Assembly: GCA_003669125.1 (NCBI GenBank)
Contig: QWQF01000303.1
Location: 1 to 37,035, forward strand
Direction of reading: 5' to 3'
Origin: Planctomycetota bacterium
Lineage (GTDB): Bacteria; Planctomycetota; Planctomycetia; Planctomycetales; Planctomycetaceae
DNA length: 37,035 bases
The notes under the pieces are model-generated. The model was given only the letters and a program-made list of their open reading frames with translations, had not been told where the DNA came from and did not search any database. The position numbers and the translations under genes are program-made. Shown one piece after another: positions 1 through 10,192 of the stretch (positions are counted from its first letter, which is position 1; every line of letters begins with the position of its first letter).

Positions 1-765
1 CGCACGATGGACAACTTCGGTTTTAGCGGCGAACGGCCGAGTCATTCGGAATTGCTCGACACGCTCGCCGTGCGATTCATGGAGGACGGCTGGTCGGTGA
101 AGAAACTCGTGCGCGAGATCGTGTTGTCACGCACCTATCGGCAGTCATCGAGTTATCGCGAGGACGCCTTCCGCACCGATCCCGAAAACCGTTTTCTCTG
201 GCGAGCGTCCAAACGCCGACTCGATGCCGAAGCGATTCGGGACGCGATGCTCGTCGTCGCCGGAGAACTCGACACGGCGCGTCCGGTCGGTTCGCTCGTC
301 GCCACGAAGATTGGCGACCGACCGATCTCGCTCATCGGCCTCGATCCGAATATCCCCGCCGATCTCGACGGCTCGCGGCATCGCTCGGTGTATCTCCCCG
401 TGCTGCGCGACCGCTTGCCCGACGTGCTGGACTTGTTCGACTTCGCCGAACCGAGCCTCGTCACCGGCGACCGCGAAACCACGAACGTCCCCGTCCAAGC
501 TCTCTATTTGATGAACAGTTCCTTCGTGCAATCGCGAGCGACCGCACTCGCCAATCGCGTGCAGCGCGAAGCCGACGGCCACGAGCAACGACTCCGCCAC
601 GCCTTCGTGCTCTGCTTCAGCCGTGCTCCCGACGCTGAAGAATCCAAACTCGCCGTCGCGTTCTTTGAGTCCGCGAAGAACCTCACTGCGGAGCAATACC
701 AACAACATTTCGTGAGCTACTGCCAAGCCCTGTTGGCGACGGCGGAGTTCAGGAACCTCGATTAA
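1..765 (+). CDS. DUF1553 (PSD1) domain protein, C-terminal part; 5' end outside the window
   Basis: The frame is open from the first base, so the gene starts upstream. About 254 C-terminal residues are visible. They show the usual DUF1553 pattern: a DNFG motif followed by a P-x-H-x-E-L-L-D segment near the start, S-R-T-Y-R-Q-S-S, a conserved N-R-x-L-W-R segment, R-R-L-x-A-E-A-I-R-D, and a closing region with LYLMNSSF and an ALLATAEFRNLD end. Full-length planctomycete relatives often carry an N-terminal cytochrome-c-like domain and DUF1549, and are exported. Their biochemical role is not established. The next gene (848) is a DUF1501 protein 82 bp downstream on the same strand, which is the classic pairing, so the two are likely co-transcribed. 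It is the only DUF1553-type partner visible in the window. The family call is secure; the function is unknown. Confidence 0.9.
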   Translation, partial: RTMDNFGFSGERPSHSELLDTLAVRFMEDGWSVKKLVREIVLSRTYRQSSSYREDAFRTDPENRFLWRASKRRLDAEAIRDAMLVVAGELDTARPVGSLVATKIGDRPISLIGLDPNIPADLDGSRHRSVYLPVLRDRLPDVLDLFDFAEPSLVTGDRETTNVPVQALYLMNSSFVQSRATALANRVQREADGHEQRLRHAFVLCFSRAPDAEESKLAVAFFESAKNLTAEQYQQHFVSYCQALLATAEFRNLD

Positions 766-769
766 AGTT

Positions 770-820
770 TTCGTAGGCCGGACGCCCACGTCCGGTCTGT
801 CGGACGTAGGTGTCCGAACA
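770..820. repeat. Two adjacent small hairpins between the DUF1553 and DUF1501 genes
   Basis: The first hairpin has arms CCGGACG and CGTCCGG around a 4-nt loop (778-795). The second has arms TCGGAC and GTCCGA around a 6-nt loop (800-817). Neither is followed by a T-run, so a terminator is unlikely. The segment reads like a small intergenic REP-type element. Confidence 0.45.
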
Positions 821-847
821 ACGAAGCCAGCATTCGGAATCATCGCC

Positions 848-2293
<1,446 letters not shown>

Positions 2294-2771
2294 TCTTCGA
2301 TCGCACTCGTCGTGCTGGAGTCTGACACCTTCGTTGAACAGCGCTATGTTGCCCTGTCCGGCAAGGGGTTTGAATTGAAGAAACTCCAATGAGTCTTCCT
2401 GAGATCCCCTCACGATGCCGCCGCCGCGACCTTTTCAGCGGCGAGGTCTCGCGGATGCGGCTTGACGGCTCGCGCGGGCAGTGACGTCCGCACAACGCAA
2501 ACCGTTTCGCTCGCCGGGTCAGCCCACGCGATGGTCCCTGTCGAACCGGTATGTCCGACGGTCGAAACGTAGATCGCCAGAGCCCCGAAGGCGGGCTGCC
2601 AGAAACCGGCCGTCAGAGGGATTCAGCGTCGCTGCTGAATCTTTCGGAATTGCGTGGCCGCCGCTCCCCGCTAAGCTGATCCGCGTCAGCCCACTTGGCG
2701 GGGGACCAACTTGGCACGCTGATCAGTCAGTGGTCCCGCCTTTCATGTGCATCATGGTCGGGAATCTGTTC
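2294..2771. other. Intergenic region, 478 bp
   Basis: No convincing gene. The frame of the downstream DUF1501 stays open back to 2481, but that stretch has no family-like sequence. A hairpin lies at 2620-2641 (arms GATTCAGC/GCTGAATC, 6-nt loop, followed by TTTC), and a longer-looped one near 2703-2738 pairs GGGACCA with TGGTCCC. Either could be a weak terminator or an RNA structure. Confidence 0.4.
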
Positions 2772-4115
2772 ATGCTCACCATTTGGGGAAAGAAACAGAA
2801 GCGGCTGTGCGACAACCTCTCACGCCGCGATTTTCTGCAAGTGGGTACTCTGGGACTTAGCGGCCTGACCTTGGCCGATTTACTGCGGCTCAAGGCACAG
2901 GGGGCGCAGCAGGCGAAGTCCACTCACAAGTCACTCATCATGATCTATTTGTGCGGAGCTCCCTCGCACATCGACATGTATGACATGAAGCCGGAGGCCC
3001 CGGCGGAGTACCGAGGCGAGTTCAAACCGATCCAGACCAGCGTCTCCGGCATGGAACTTTGCGAGCTGATGCCGCTGCAGGCAAAGATTGCCGACAAGCT
3101 GACCATCATCCGCAACCTGCGAGCACTCGCGACTGATACCCATGTGCCCGAGGAGTTGTTGTGCGGTTATCCTTGGGGTCCAGAAGGTGGCCCGTTCAGT
3201 TTGAAACCCGGTCTTCGGCCGACATTCGGGTCGGTGGTCAGCAAGCTCCTTCCGAGCAACGGCACGAACCTCCCGCCGTACGTCACGTTGGACATGGGAC
3301 AAATGCCTCACGGTGGCCGGAGGTCATTGGCACTCGAATCGGCCTACTTGGGTTTGGCCCATCAGCCATTCGATCCCGGCTCTCCGGGCTTGGTGGCCAA
3401 CTTAAGTTTGGCCGATGAGATGACGTTCGACCGGTTGACCGAGCGCAAAACGTTGCTGGGTGCCTTCGACAACATCAACCGCACCGTCGAGCGGACGCAG
3501 GGCACTTTTGCCGGGATGGACGCGTTCACTTCTCAGGCCCTGGACATCATCAGTTCGTCGCGTGCCCGAGACGCCTTCGATGTCAGCAAGGAACCGGAGA
3601 CGGTTCGGGAACAGTACGGTACTCACTCGCGGTTTCTGCAAGCTCGGCGTCTCGTCGAAGCCGGAGTCTCGGTGGTCACTGTGCTGGCCCCCGGCTACTG
3701 GGACACCCACGCGAATAATTTCAGTTCGCTGCGGCAGATGCTCCCCTTGTTCGACAAGGGCATTCATGCCTTGGTGACCGATCTGCACGAACGCGGCTTG
3801 GACAAGGATGTGACTGTCGTGGTCTGGGGCGAGTACGGTCGGACTCCGAAGATCAACGGCAATGCCGGACGCGATCACTGGCCGCAGGCCAGCTTCGCCC
3901 TCGTCGCCGGCGGCGGGTTTAAGATGGGCCAGGTCATTGGCGCGACGACGTCCCGGGCGGAGCAGCCGCTCGGTGGTTCGTACATTCCGCAAAATCTGCT
4001 GGCCACGTTGTACCGAGAGGTCTTCGGCATCGATCCCGCAGCGACTCTCCCGGACCACAGCGGCCGCCCGATCGCATTGGTGGAGGAGCGGGAATCCATC
4101 AAAGAGCTGCTCTAA
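2772..4115 (+). CDS. DUF1501 family exported protein (TAT signal)
   Basis: 447 aa from ATG 2772. This start puts a twin-arginine motif (LSRRDFLQ, residues 16-23) at the proper distance from the N-terminus and gives nearly the same length as the paralogue at 6127. ATG codons at 2745 and 2754 are alternatives; the open frame from 2481 is rejected. Landmarks are C-G-A-P-S-H-I-D-M-Y-D, an S-R-F-L-Q-A-R-R-L-V-E-A-G-V segment, WDTHANNF, GEYGRTP (Tyr where paralogues have Phe) and GRDHW. It is a close relative of the genes at 6127 and 11598 (ends ELL, ELI, ELF). No DUF1549/DUF1553 partner is adjacent. The A6 run at its stop codon is shared with the end of the convergent membrane gene. Confidence 0.9.
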   Translation: MLTIWGKKQKRLCDNLSRRDFLQVGTLGLSGLTLADLLRLKAQGAQQAKSTHKSLIMIYLCGAPSHIDMYDMKPEAPAEYRGEFKPIQTSVSGMELCELMPLQAKIADKLTIIRNLRALATDTHVPEELLCGYPWGPEGGPFSLKPGLRPTFGSVVSKLLPSNGTNLPPYVTLDMGQMPHGGRRSLALESAYLGLAHQPFDPGSPGLVANLSLADEMTFDRLTERKTLLGAFDNINRTVERTQGTFAGMDAFTSQALDIISSSRARDAFDVSKEPETVREQYGTHSRFLQARRLVEAGVSVVTVLAPGYWDTHANNFSSLRQMLPLFDKGIHALVTDLHERGLDKDVTVVVWGEYGRTPKINGNAGRDHWPQASFALVAGGGFKMGQVIGATTSRAEQPLGGSYIPQNLLATLYREVFGIDPAATLPDHSGRPIALVEERESIKELL

Positions 4116-5051
4116 AAAACGAAATGGGGACGCCGGAATACTTCCCAGCAAGGGGGCCATATCCCGATCAAAATCACGCTTCGCCGCAGCGAGCACGACC
4201 AGCAGCGGTATCGCGACCAGCACCAACCGGAGCGATCCCAAAAACCACGGCTTCCGGTGCCGCAGTTGCGGCATCTCGGTCACCCAGCACAAAAGTGGCG
4301 ACAGCAGCATGGCCAGCGCACAGTCGGTCGAGAGCCGGCCAAAAAAACGACCGAGGAACAACAGGCCAAACAAAGCCACCACGCCGACTCCAACGATCGC
4401 CGGCGCGCTCAAGTTGGCCAGTGCGACGGAGCGATTCGCCATCAGCCTGACTCCGATGGTCGTTGCCACGAGTGTCGCGACCAAGGGGAATGCCGCGACT
4501 CCTCCCTTGATGTAGCCGGCCATCATCACGGTCAGTCCGGCGCACAGGATCGGCAGACAGAGAGCCAATGGAAGCGAGGTTCCTGGGGAACGCTGGGACA
4601 ACCAGGAAAGCAGACTCCACACACCCGCCAACAAGGCTCCGCACGCGACCAGTGACGTGCCGGTCTGCCACGGAGTCCAGCCGTCGGTCGCACCGCTCAA
4701 GTAAACGGAACCGTGTAGTAAAATTCTGGGGATCGTTACGGCGAGGCTCATCCGCAATAGCCACGCGACCCAACGCGGTACGCTCTGGAATCCCGTGATC
4801 AGTTCGATGCCGAGGACCAATGGAACGGTGATCGTTAAGAACCGGTCGAGACCGTTCACGGGAGGCCAGGCCAATCGCAACGACAGCACGCCGTAGCCGA
4901 CCACAAGGCCGAGGCCAATCCCCACGACGCAGGAAAAATTCAGCCACGCCGTGTTGGCGTGCCGCCGCGCCCTCACCATCGCCAGCACGATCATCGCGCT
5001 GACGATGGCGGCGGCTCCCATCGCTTTCAGAGACAGCAACGGATCGGGCAT
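4116..5051 (-). CDS. Polytopic membrane protein, unknown function; frame has no stop of its own
   Basis: From the ATG at 5051, about 312 residues are plausible protein. They form some 8-9 hydrophobic segments, e.g. around residues 10-25, 40-58, 72-88, 133-150, 160-180, 183-200, 217-237, 243-257 and 273-290. I do not recognise the family. It begins 3 bp after the YceI stop codon, so the two form an operon. After the last membrane segment the frame does not stop. It runs antisense through the DUF1501 gene to 3402, giving a 549-codon frame whose last ~237 residues look like a shadow. A six-T run (minus strand, 4119-4114) lies exactly where dropping one base would create an immediate TAG. I therefore place the credible end near 4116. 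The open frame as sequenced ends at 3402. Confidence 0.6.
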
Positions 5052-5054
5052 CGG

Positions 5055-5639
5055 CTATTTTCGCATGCCTTCGCAATCGATGATGATCAACGCTTCGTCA
5101 CCGATCGGTCCGATGGCGTTCTTGTCGAAACCGAAGTCGCTGCGTTTGAGCGAAAGTTCAGTGGAGAAGGCGACACGCTTCACGTCTTTGAAGGTGTGTT
5201 CTTTGCCACCCTTCAGGACAAGGATGATCTTCTTGGTCTTGCCGTGCATCGTGAAGTCGCCGGTCACTTCGTATCCGCCGTCGATGGCTTTGGTGCTCGT
5301 GCTTTTGAATTCGATGGTCGGGAACTGCTTCGTATCGAAGTAGTCGGGTTGCCGGAGGTGTTCGTCGCGGGCCTTGTTGGCCGTGTCGATGCTGTCGGCT
5401 TTGATGGTGAGCTGGAACGTCGATTTGCCGGGGTTCTCTCGGTCGAGCGAAAACTTTCCCGCAACCTCATTGAACCGACCGTGAATCCAACTGATGTCGA
5501 GATGTCGTGCCTTAAAACTGACCGAGGAATGAACCAGATCGTAGGCGTATTCGTCCGCCGCTGAACCTGATTGGCTGCCCGCGCAGACGACCGTTCCAAT
5601 CACGAGTGTCATGACCCAAACTGAAAAAGCTCGACGCAT
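5055..5639 (-). CDS. YceI family periplasmic protein
   Basis: 194 aa from the ATG at 5639, which has a good ribosome site (GGAAGGAA about 7 nt upstream). A Sec signal peptide covers roughly residues 1-28. The mature part follows the YceI lipocalin-like pattern: Y-x-x-D-x-x-H-S-S-V-x-F-x-x-x-H, F-D-T-K-Q-F-P-T-I-E-F-K, G-D-F-T-M-H-G-K-T-K near residue 125, a R-S-D-F-G-F segment and a C-terminal I-D-C-E-G. YceI proteins are small beta-barrels that bind polyisoprenoid or other long amphipathic lipids in the periplasm. The gene is the first of a two-gene operon; the downstream membrane protein starts 3 bp after its stop. In other bacteria YceI is often next to a cytochrome b561-like membrane protein, but the partner here does not obviously belong to that family. 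Confidence 0.9.
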   Translation of the reverse strand: MRRAFSVWVMTLVIGTVVCAGSQSGSAADEYAYDLVHSSVSFKARHLDISWIHGRFNEVAGKFSLDRENPGKSTFQLTIKADSIDTANKARDEHLRQPDYFDTKQFPTIEFKSTSTKAIDGGYEVTGDFTMHGKTKKIILVLKGGKEHTFKDVKRVAFSTELSLKRSDFGFDKNAIGPIGDEALIIIDCEGMRK

Positions 5640-5973
5640 GAGATTGTTCCTTCCGAAAAGGGTTCGCAAATCATTGGGCTGTGTCACCAGCATGTTCGCG
5701 ACGATCCTAAGACTGGTCGAATCGTGAGTAAAGCAGGCCGTGCGTGTGAAGCCCCACCCTTGTGCGCTAATCGTCACGAGAAGTGCGGCGGATAGAATCG
5801 TGCGTACGGGAACCTGCCGTGACGGGCCGTTGGTCGCTGGCGGCGGCGACGACCCTTCGTCGAGTCGCAACCGGAACGTAATTACGGACCTTGAACGGAA
5901 GCTGGACTCTCAGAGAACTGGATACGGAACTTGTCGCGACTGATGGTCAACGCGATGCTATCTTTGATCGGGC
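5640..5973. other. Intergenic region upstream of YceI
   Basis: No convincing gene. The region must hold the promoter for the YceI operon (minus strand). I see no strong repeat or terminator. A short coding-like frame follows at 5974. Confidence 0.3.
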
Positions 5974-6123
5974 ATGAGAAAGAGATTCCCGGCAAGTCCC
6001 AAGTCCAACGTCTCGTTCGTCGATGACTACAATCTCAAGCCCACCGGAGCCATTGCCGACTCCGTTTGGGCCACCGAGAAGCTGACTCCGGCGAACGTCG
6101 CGATCAAGAACAGGGAAGAGTGA
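5974..6123 (+). CDS. Small ORF of 49 codons, possibly the remnant end of a lost gene
   Basis: ATG at 5974 to TGA at 6121-6123; the DUF1501 start codon follows 3 bp later. The encoded peptide (beginning MRKRFPASPK) has no signal peptide or membrane segment, and I do not recognise it. Its stop overlaps the ribosome site region of the next gene, an arrangement common within operons. It could therefore be the last exon-like remnant of the gene that once preceded this DUF1501, a short leader ORF, or chance. The family is not identifiable by eye. Confidence 0.25.
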   Translation: MRKRFPASPKSNVSFVDDYNLKPTGAIADSVWATEKLTPANVAIKNREE

Positions 6124-6126
6124 CCT

Positions 6127-7473
6127 ATGAAACTCCCGTTGCGTCACGGCCTTCATCGCCGCGAGTTTCTACAAATCGGTGCGTTGGGACTGGGTGGATT
6201 GAGCTTGGCCGATGTGCTGCGGCTGGAAGCTCATGGTGCCGCATCGACGGCGAAGTCCGTCATTATGGTCTACCTGCCCGGAGGGCCTAGCCATATTGAC
6301 ATGTATGATCCAAAGCCGGATGCCCCGGTGGAATTCCGCGGGGAGTTCGGAACGATCCGGACCAAGGTTCCGGGATTGGACTTCTGCGAGCTCATGCCGC
6401 TGCAGGCGCAGATCGCCGACAAGCTGTCCGTCATCCGGGGGATCAAGTTCAAAGGAAGGCACGATCCCTACGAGCTCCTGAGCGGCTACCCTTCGGCGAG
6501 TTCGGGAGCAATTCGGGCCGGTGAGAAATGGCCGGTCTTCGGATCGGTGGTGAGCCGAATTCGTGGCGATGAGGCGACCGACATGCCTCCCTACGTCAAT
6601 CTCAATGACCTGCGGCTCGTTCCGGAAGCCGACGACGCGGAAGTGCCGCGGTATATCGGTCCCGCGCATGCGCCGTTCCGGCCGACCGGGCCGGGGCTGG
6701 CGAATCTGCGACTGCCCAATGCCGTGTCCACCAACCGCCTCGATGATCGCAAGACTCTGCTGGCCCAATTCGATCAGACCCGTCGCGAGACGGAGGCTTC
6801 CGAGGAGATTCAGGCCTTGGACGAATTCCAGCGCCGTGCGTTTGGCATGGTCACCTCGGGCGAAGTTTACAAGGCGCTGGATCTGGACCGCGAAGACCCT
6901 CGCGTGCGAGACCGCTATCAGGGATGCACCGATCTGCTGCTGGCGCGGCGTCTCGTGGAAGCCGGCGTCTCCGTCGTCACCGTCGCGCAAGGAGGCATTC
7001 AAAAAAGTCCGGGTCTTCCCGTGTTCGGCGTCTGGGATACTCACACGAACAACTTTCCCTCCATGCGCAAACTACTCCCGGACTATGACCGAGCGATCTT
7101 CACATTGCTGAGCGATCTGTACGAGCGCGGCCTCGATGAAAAGGTGGCCGTCGTGATCTGGGGCGAGTTCGGCCGTTCTCCAAAAGTGGGCGACGAGACG
7201 CGTGCCTTGGGGAGCCGTTTCGCCACCGGTCGCGGTCACTGGTGGGACGCGGGGTTCGCAATCGTGGCCGGAGGCGGACTGCGCATGGGACAAGTCGTGG
7301 GAGAGACCGATGCGCGGGCCGAGCGGGCCAAAGGCAGACCCTACACGCCGCAGAATGTTCTGGCCACGATTTATCACGTCCTGGGCATCGACCCAGCCAG
7401 AGCTTTCCCGGACTACCAGGGCCGGCCCATGCACCTTTTGGATGACCGCGAGAAGATCCAAGAACTGATCTGA
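6127..7473 (+). CDS. DUF1501 family exported protein (TAT signal)
   Basis: 448 aa. The start has a ribosome site (GGAAGAG, about 7 nt upstream) and a twin-arginine signal at residues 11-12 (HRREFLQIG), then a hydrophobic Gly/Leu stretch. DUF1501 landmarks are present: G-G-P-S-H-I-D-M-Y-D-P-K-P, an E-F-R-G-E-F-G-T-I segment, L-L-A-R-R-L-V-E-A-G-V, WDTHTNNF, GEFGRSP (Ser where the paralogues have Thr), and RGHWWDAG in place of the usual GRDHW. It is a close paralogue of the gene at 2772 and shares the L-A-D-x-L-R-L motif after the signal and the R-E-x-I-x-E-L ending. No DUF1549/DUF1553 partner is adjacent, only a 49-codon ORF. The substrate is unknown. Confidence 0.92.
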   Translation: MKLPLRHGLHRREFLQIGALGLGGLSLADVLRLEAHGAASTAKSVIMVYLPGGPSHIDMYDPKPDAPVEFRGEFGTIRTKVPGLDFCELMPLQAQIADKLSVIRGIKFKGRHDPYELLSGYPSASSGAIRAGEKWPVFGSVVSRIRGDEATDMPPYVNLNDLRLVPEADDAEVPRYIGPAHAPFRPTGPGLANLRLPNAVSTNRLDDRKTLLAQFDQTRRETEASEEIQALDEFQRRAFGMVTSGEVYKALDLDREDPRVRDRYQGCTDLLLARRLVEAGVSVVTVAQGGIQKSPGLPVFGVWDTHTNNFPSMRKLLPDYDRAIFTLLSDLYERGLDEKVAVVIWGEFGRSPKVGDETRALGSRFATGRGHWWDAGFAIVAGGGLRMGQVVGETDARAERAKGRPYTPQNVLATIYHVLGIDPARAFPDYQGRPMHLLDDREKIQELI

Positions 7474-7831
7474 TCGTGCTTTTCACTCCGTCGCAGCCGG
7501 TAAGACGCATCGGTACCGAGTCATCGCAGTGAATACCGTCGGGTTGAAGTCGAAGTCGTTCGGTTCACCGCGCTTCGCATCGTCACTGTGAACTTCGCTC
7601 GAGCGCGAAACAAAGTCGCCGTACCAAGCGTGATTGTGGATTGAATGGTGACTTCGGAATCACGATCCTGCGGACAGGAACGATAGGCGTCACTTTCTCG
7701 AGAGTCAGCGTGTCGCGTTTCCAGCAAGAACGCTCCGTTGACGAAGTTGTCCCAGCAGTCGGACGTTCGATCCGGTCCTGGCTGAATGCCTTCTTCTTTA
7801 GGGCGAATTCCCCCTCCCTTCAAAACTCCGC
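7474..7831. other. Intergenic region, 358 bp, between convergent genes
   Basis: No intact gene. On the minus strand a frame of about 55 codons ends at a TGA at 7483-7485. It has a coherent-looking tail (ending RYRCVLPAATE) but is interrupted upstream by a stop near 7653, so it may be a decayed gene end. I cannot name a family. No clear terminator is visible at either gene end. Confidence 0.3.
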
Positions 7832-8863
7832 CTACGGAACCGAGGGGCCCTTAACAGTCACCGCATCGCAGACCAACTGATAGTACTCGGCAATTTTGTG
7901 GTCCTTGCCGGGGGCGAGGTCAGATTGGCGGATGACGATCAGGTCGAGGCTGGGAGCCACGAAAATGTTGTTGTCCCACTTGCCGAGCGCCGCGAACGCA
8001 TCCTTTGGCACGTTGGGCCACTTGTTCGTCGTGTTGTTCCACCACAGGTAGCCGTAGGACTTGTTGAGCTCCTGTGACGCGGCGATGGATTCGCTGAGCC
8101 ATGCGGCCGGGACGATTTGCTTGTTGTTCCATTTGCCGTGATGCCGCACCAGTAATCCGATTCGGCCGAGCGAGCGGGCCGTCGTGTGGCAACCGGAGTA
8201 CGGGATCGCGAGTTCTTCGCGGCGCTCCCAAGTCAGATCGTCCGAGCGAATGCCGATGGGACGGAAGACTCGCTCGTTGAGGAAGTCGTCGATCTGCTGG
8301 CCGGTGGCTTTGTGAAACACCGGGCTGAGCAGCGCGAGACCGGTGTTGTTGTAATCCCACTTCGCTCCCGGCTGGTGGTCCATCGGAGCCATCTTCACGG
8401 CATACGTGAAAAGGTCTTCGCGTTGCGGCACATTCGGATCATTGTGGACTCCCGAAGTCATGCTCAGCAGTTGCTTCACCGTCACGGATTTCTTTCCTGC
8501 TGGAGCCGCATCCGCGACATACTTGCCGACGGTGTGATCGAGAGCCAGCTTGCCATCAGCGATGGCCAATCCCGTCGCCATGCTGGAGAGCGACTTGCTT
8601 GTGGAATACGCGGCGAACTTCGACTGCCGATTCGCGTCGCCGAAATACCACTCGGCGACGATGCGTCCGTGACGAATCACAACGCCGGACTTGCTGTTGT
8701 GCGACTCCAGCCAGGCCTTGGCTTTCTCAAGACCCGCGGCATCCACGCCCTGACTGGCCGGAGTGACCGTCTCCCAATCGTCGCCGGGAAAGACGGTTTG
8801 AGCGGCGGCACCGCGAACGGACAGTACGACAACCAACAACGACCAAACGAATTGACGCAACAT
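7832..8863 (-). CDS. Exported serine hydrolase, beta-lactamase class C / penicillin-binding-like
   Basis: 343 aa, with a Sec signal peptide at about residues 1-21 (ends AAAQ). The ribosome site GGAGAA lies about 7 nt before the ATG. The catalytic S-x-x-K motif is S87-T-S-K90, placed after a short beta-sheet region as expected. The second motif Y-x-N is Y171-N-N173. An L-L-S-M-T-S-G segment near residue 133 is typical of the family. These fit the beta-lactamase-related hydrolases (class C AmpC/esterase/D-aminopeptidase superfamily). In planctomycetes such proteins are more likely esterases or peptidases than resistance enzymes. The third KTG-like motif is not obvious by eye. The gene precedes a convergent DUF1501 on one side and the exported Gfo/Idh-like gene on the other. 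Confidence 0.88.
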   Translation of the reverse strand: MLRQFVWSLLVVVLSVRGAAAQTVFPGDDWETVTPASQGVDAAGLEKAKAWLESHNSKSGVVIRHGRIVAEWYFGDANRQSKFAAYSTSKSLSSMATGLAIADGKLALDHTVGKYVADAAPAGKKSVTVKQLLSMTSGVHNDPNVPQREDLFTYAVKMAPMDHQPGAKWDYNNTGLALLSPVFHKATGQQIDDFLNERVFRPIGIRSDDLTWERREELAIPYSGCHTTARSLGRIGLLVRHHGKWNNKQIVPAAWLSESIAASQELNKSYGYLWWNNTTNKWPNVPKDAFAALGKWDNNIFVAPSLDLIVIRQSDLAPGKDHKIAEYYQLVCDAVTVKGPSVP

Positions 8864-8891
8864 TTTGAATTCTCCGAGTGATGGTCCTGTC

Positions 8892-8967
8892 GGTCAGGCT
8901 TTCGAGCCTGACCCGAACGCTTCAATCTGCGCGGATTGCGCACCGGGTCAGCGTGGAAAGGCTGACC
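8892..8967. repeat. Pair of hairpins between the serine hydrolase and Gfo/Idh-like genes
   Basis: The first hairpin has 9-bp perfect arms (GGTCAGGCT/AGCCTGACC) closing a TTCG tetraloop at 8892-8913. The second, at 8946-8967, has 7-bp arms (GGTCAGC/GCTGACC). Both share a GGTCAG core and stand just after the Gfo/Idh-like stop codon (minus strand). There is no T-run. They could act as an mRNA end stabiliser or be a REP-type element. Confidence 0.5.
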
Positions 8968-10040
8968 TACTTTGATTCCCAAAGATTCTTCAGCGGCACG
9001 ACGGCGCCGTTCTTGGCTCTGCTTTCCTCGGCGGCTTGCATCAGAGCGAAGATCTCCAGCGTTTCAGCGGGCTGAACAGGGACTTGGCCGGTCTTGAAGA
9101 ACTTGGCAATCTCAGTGGCGAGCGGTTTGTAGCCGACGTATTCGTCGTTCGTGGGGACAACTCCTTTGACTGGAACGCCGTGGCCGTAGATGCCGGCGGT
9201 GGAGACTCCTTTGTCGCCGAAGACGGTCGCACTGTATTTGACCGCTCCTTCTTTGATGCCGCGGTAGGTGCCGACGCGGCCGTCTTTCCAAGTGGCGGTG
9301 ATCAATTCGGTCGTCGGCGTTGACGCACACGTCACCGAGACGACGCCCGGTCCACCCATGATCGTGTAGAGCGTTTCGAGGCTGTGCAGCGGACGCCAGA
9401 ACTTGTCCGCTTCGGGAGCCTTCGGATCCCAGCCACCGTAGACATCGCAGCCGATGACCTTGCCGACTTCGGGATGATTGACCATCCCGGCGAAGCCTGT
9501 ACTGAAGCGATGCTGTGAACCGCTCCAACAAGGCGTCTTCGTCTCTGCGGCGATCTTCATGATCGCGACGGCGTCTTCCGGCGACGACGCCAGCGGTCGG
9601 CCGATGAAGAGTTTCTTGCCCGCTCGCAGGACCGGCTCCGCCTGCTTGCGATGCAGCCGAGCGTCCAGGCTGAAGATCATCACGCAATCGACTTTCGACA
9701 ACAGCGCGTCGAGCGAATCGACCCACTCGATCGGCGGCACCGCGTCCTTCGGGTCTTTCGGAGTCTGGTACATCTTCGAGAGTTGGTCTTTCCACTGTGC
9801 TCCGAGCTTCGCGCTGTCGGGATAGTCGTCGCTGCCGACGGGATAGGCGGCGACGACTCGCATTCCCTCGAAGACTCCCTCGGCGTGCGGCTTGTTGAGG
9901 AATTCCGTGTACGCCACTGACCCGTAGTTATCGATGCCCAGAATGCCGACCCGCACGAGGTCGGCCGCCTGAACTCGCACGTTCGAGGAAATCATTCCGA
10001 GAGCGGCTACCGTCATCAGCGCGATGAGTTGTCGAAACAT
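8967..10040 (-). CDS. Exported Gfo/Idh/MocA-like protein with an altered EKP motif
   Basis: 357 aa from the ATG at 10040 (GGAG about 7 nt upstream), with a Sec signal peptide at about residues 1-26. The mature protein begins with a Rossmann-like beta strand (VRVGILGIDNYGS, residues 29-41) whose glycine pattern is looser than the usual GxGxxG. The segment that normally reads A-G-K-x-V-x-x-E-K-P-L-A is AGKKLFIGRPLA, so the Glu and the conserved Lys are replaced by Gly147 and Arg148. A W-S-G-S-Q-H-R-F segment follows, as in planctomycete relatives. Canonical members are cytoplasmic NAD(P)-dependent sugar dehydrogenases. An exported copy without the EKP lysine may not be a standard oxidoreductase. 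Its upstream neighbour (10193-11470) is also exported, and the two may act together. Confidence 0.8.
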   Translation of the reverse strand: MFRQLIALMTVAALGMISSNVRVQAADLVRVGILGIDNYGSVAYTEFLNKPHAEGVFEGMRVVAAYPVGSDDYPDSAKLGAQWKDQLSKMYQTPKDPKDAVPPIEWVDSLDALLSKVDCVMIFSLDARLHRKQAEPVLRAGKKLFIGRPLASSPEDAVAIMKIAAETKTPCWSGSQHRFSTGFAGMVNHPEVGKVIGCDVYGGWDPKAPEADKFWRPLHSLETLYTIMGGPGVVSVTCASTPTTELITATWKDGRVGTYRGIKEGAVKYSATVFGDKGVSTAGIYGHGVPVKGVVPTNDEYVGYKPLATEIAKFFKTGQVPVQPAETLEIFALMQAAEESRAKNGAVVPLKNLWESK

Positions 10041-10192
10041 GTGAGACTCCGGTTGTTGAAAGAAGGAGGGATTGAAAAGCAGTCGTTGCCTCGCGGCATC
10101 GTATTCCAGAACTGGTTGAGAGTCAGGCGGCACGAGTGTCGTGGGTCGCGGAACGTCCTCGGTTGTTTGCACCGCACGGCGGCAATCGATCC

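Noticed and set aside
2481-2771. Upstream extension of the DUF1501 at 2772
   Set aside because: It would bury the twin-arginine signal inside the protein, and the added sequence is not family-like.
7832-8863. Serine hydrolase as an antibiotic resistance beta-lactamase
   Set aside because: The family is broad, the genomic context is polysaccharide-type metabolism, and nothing suggests mobility.
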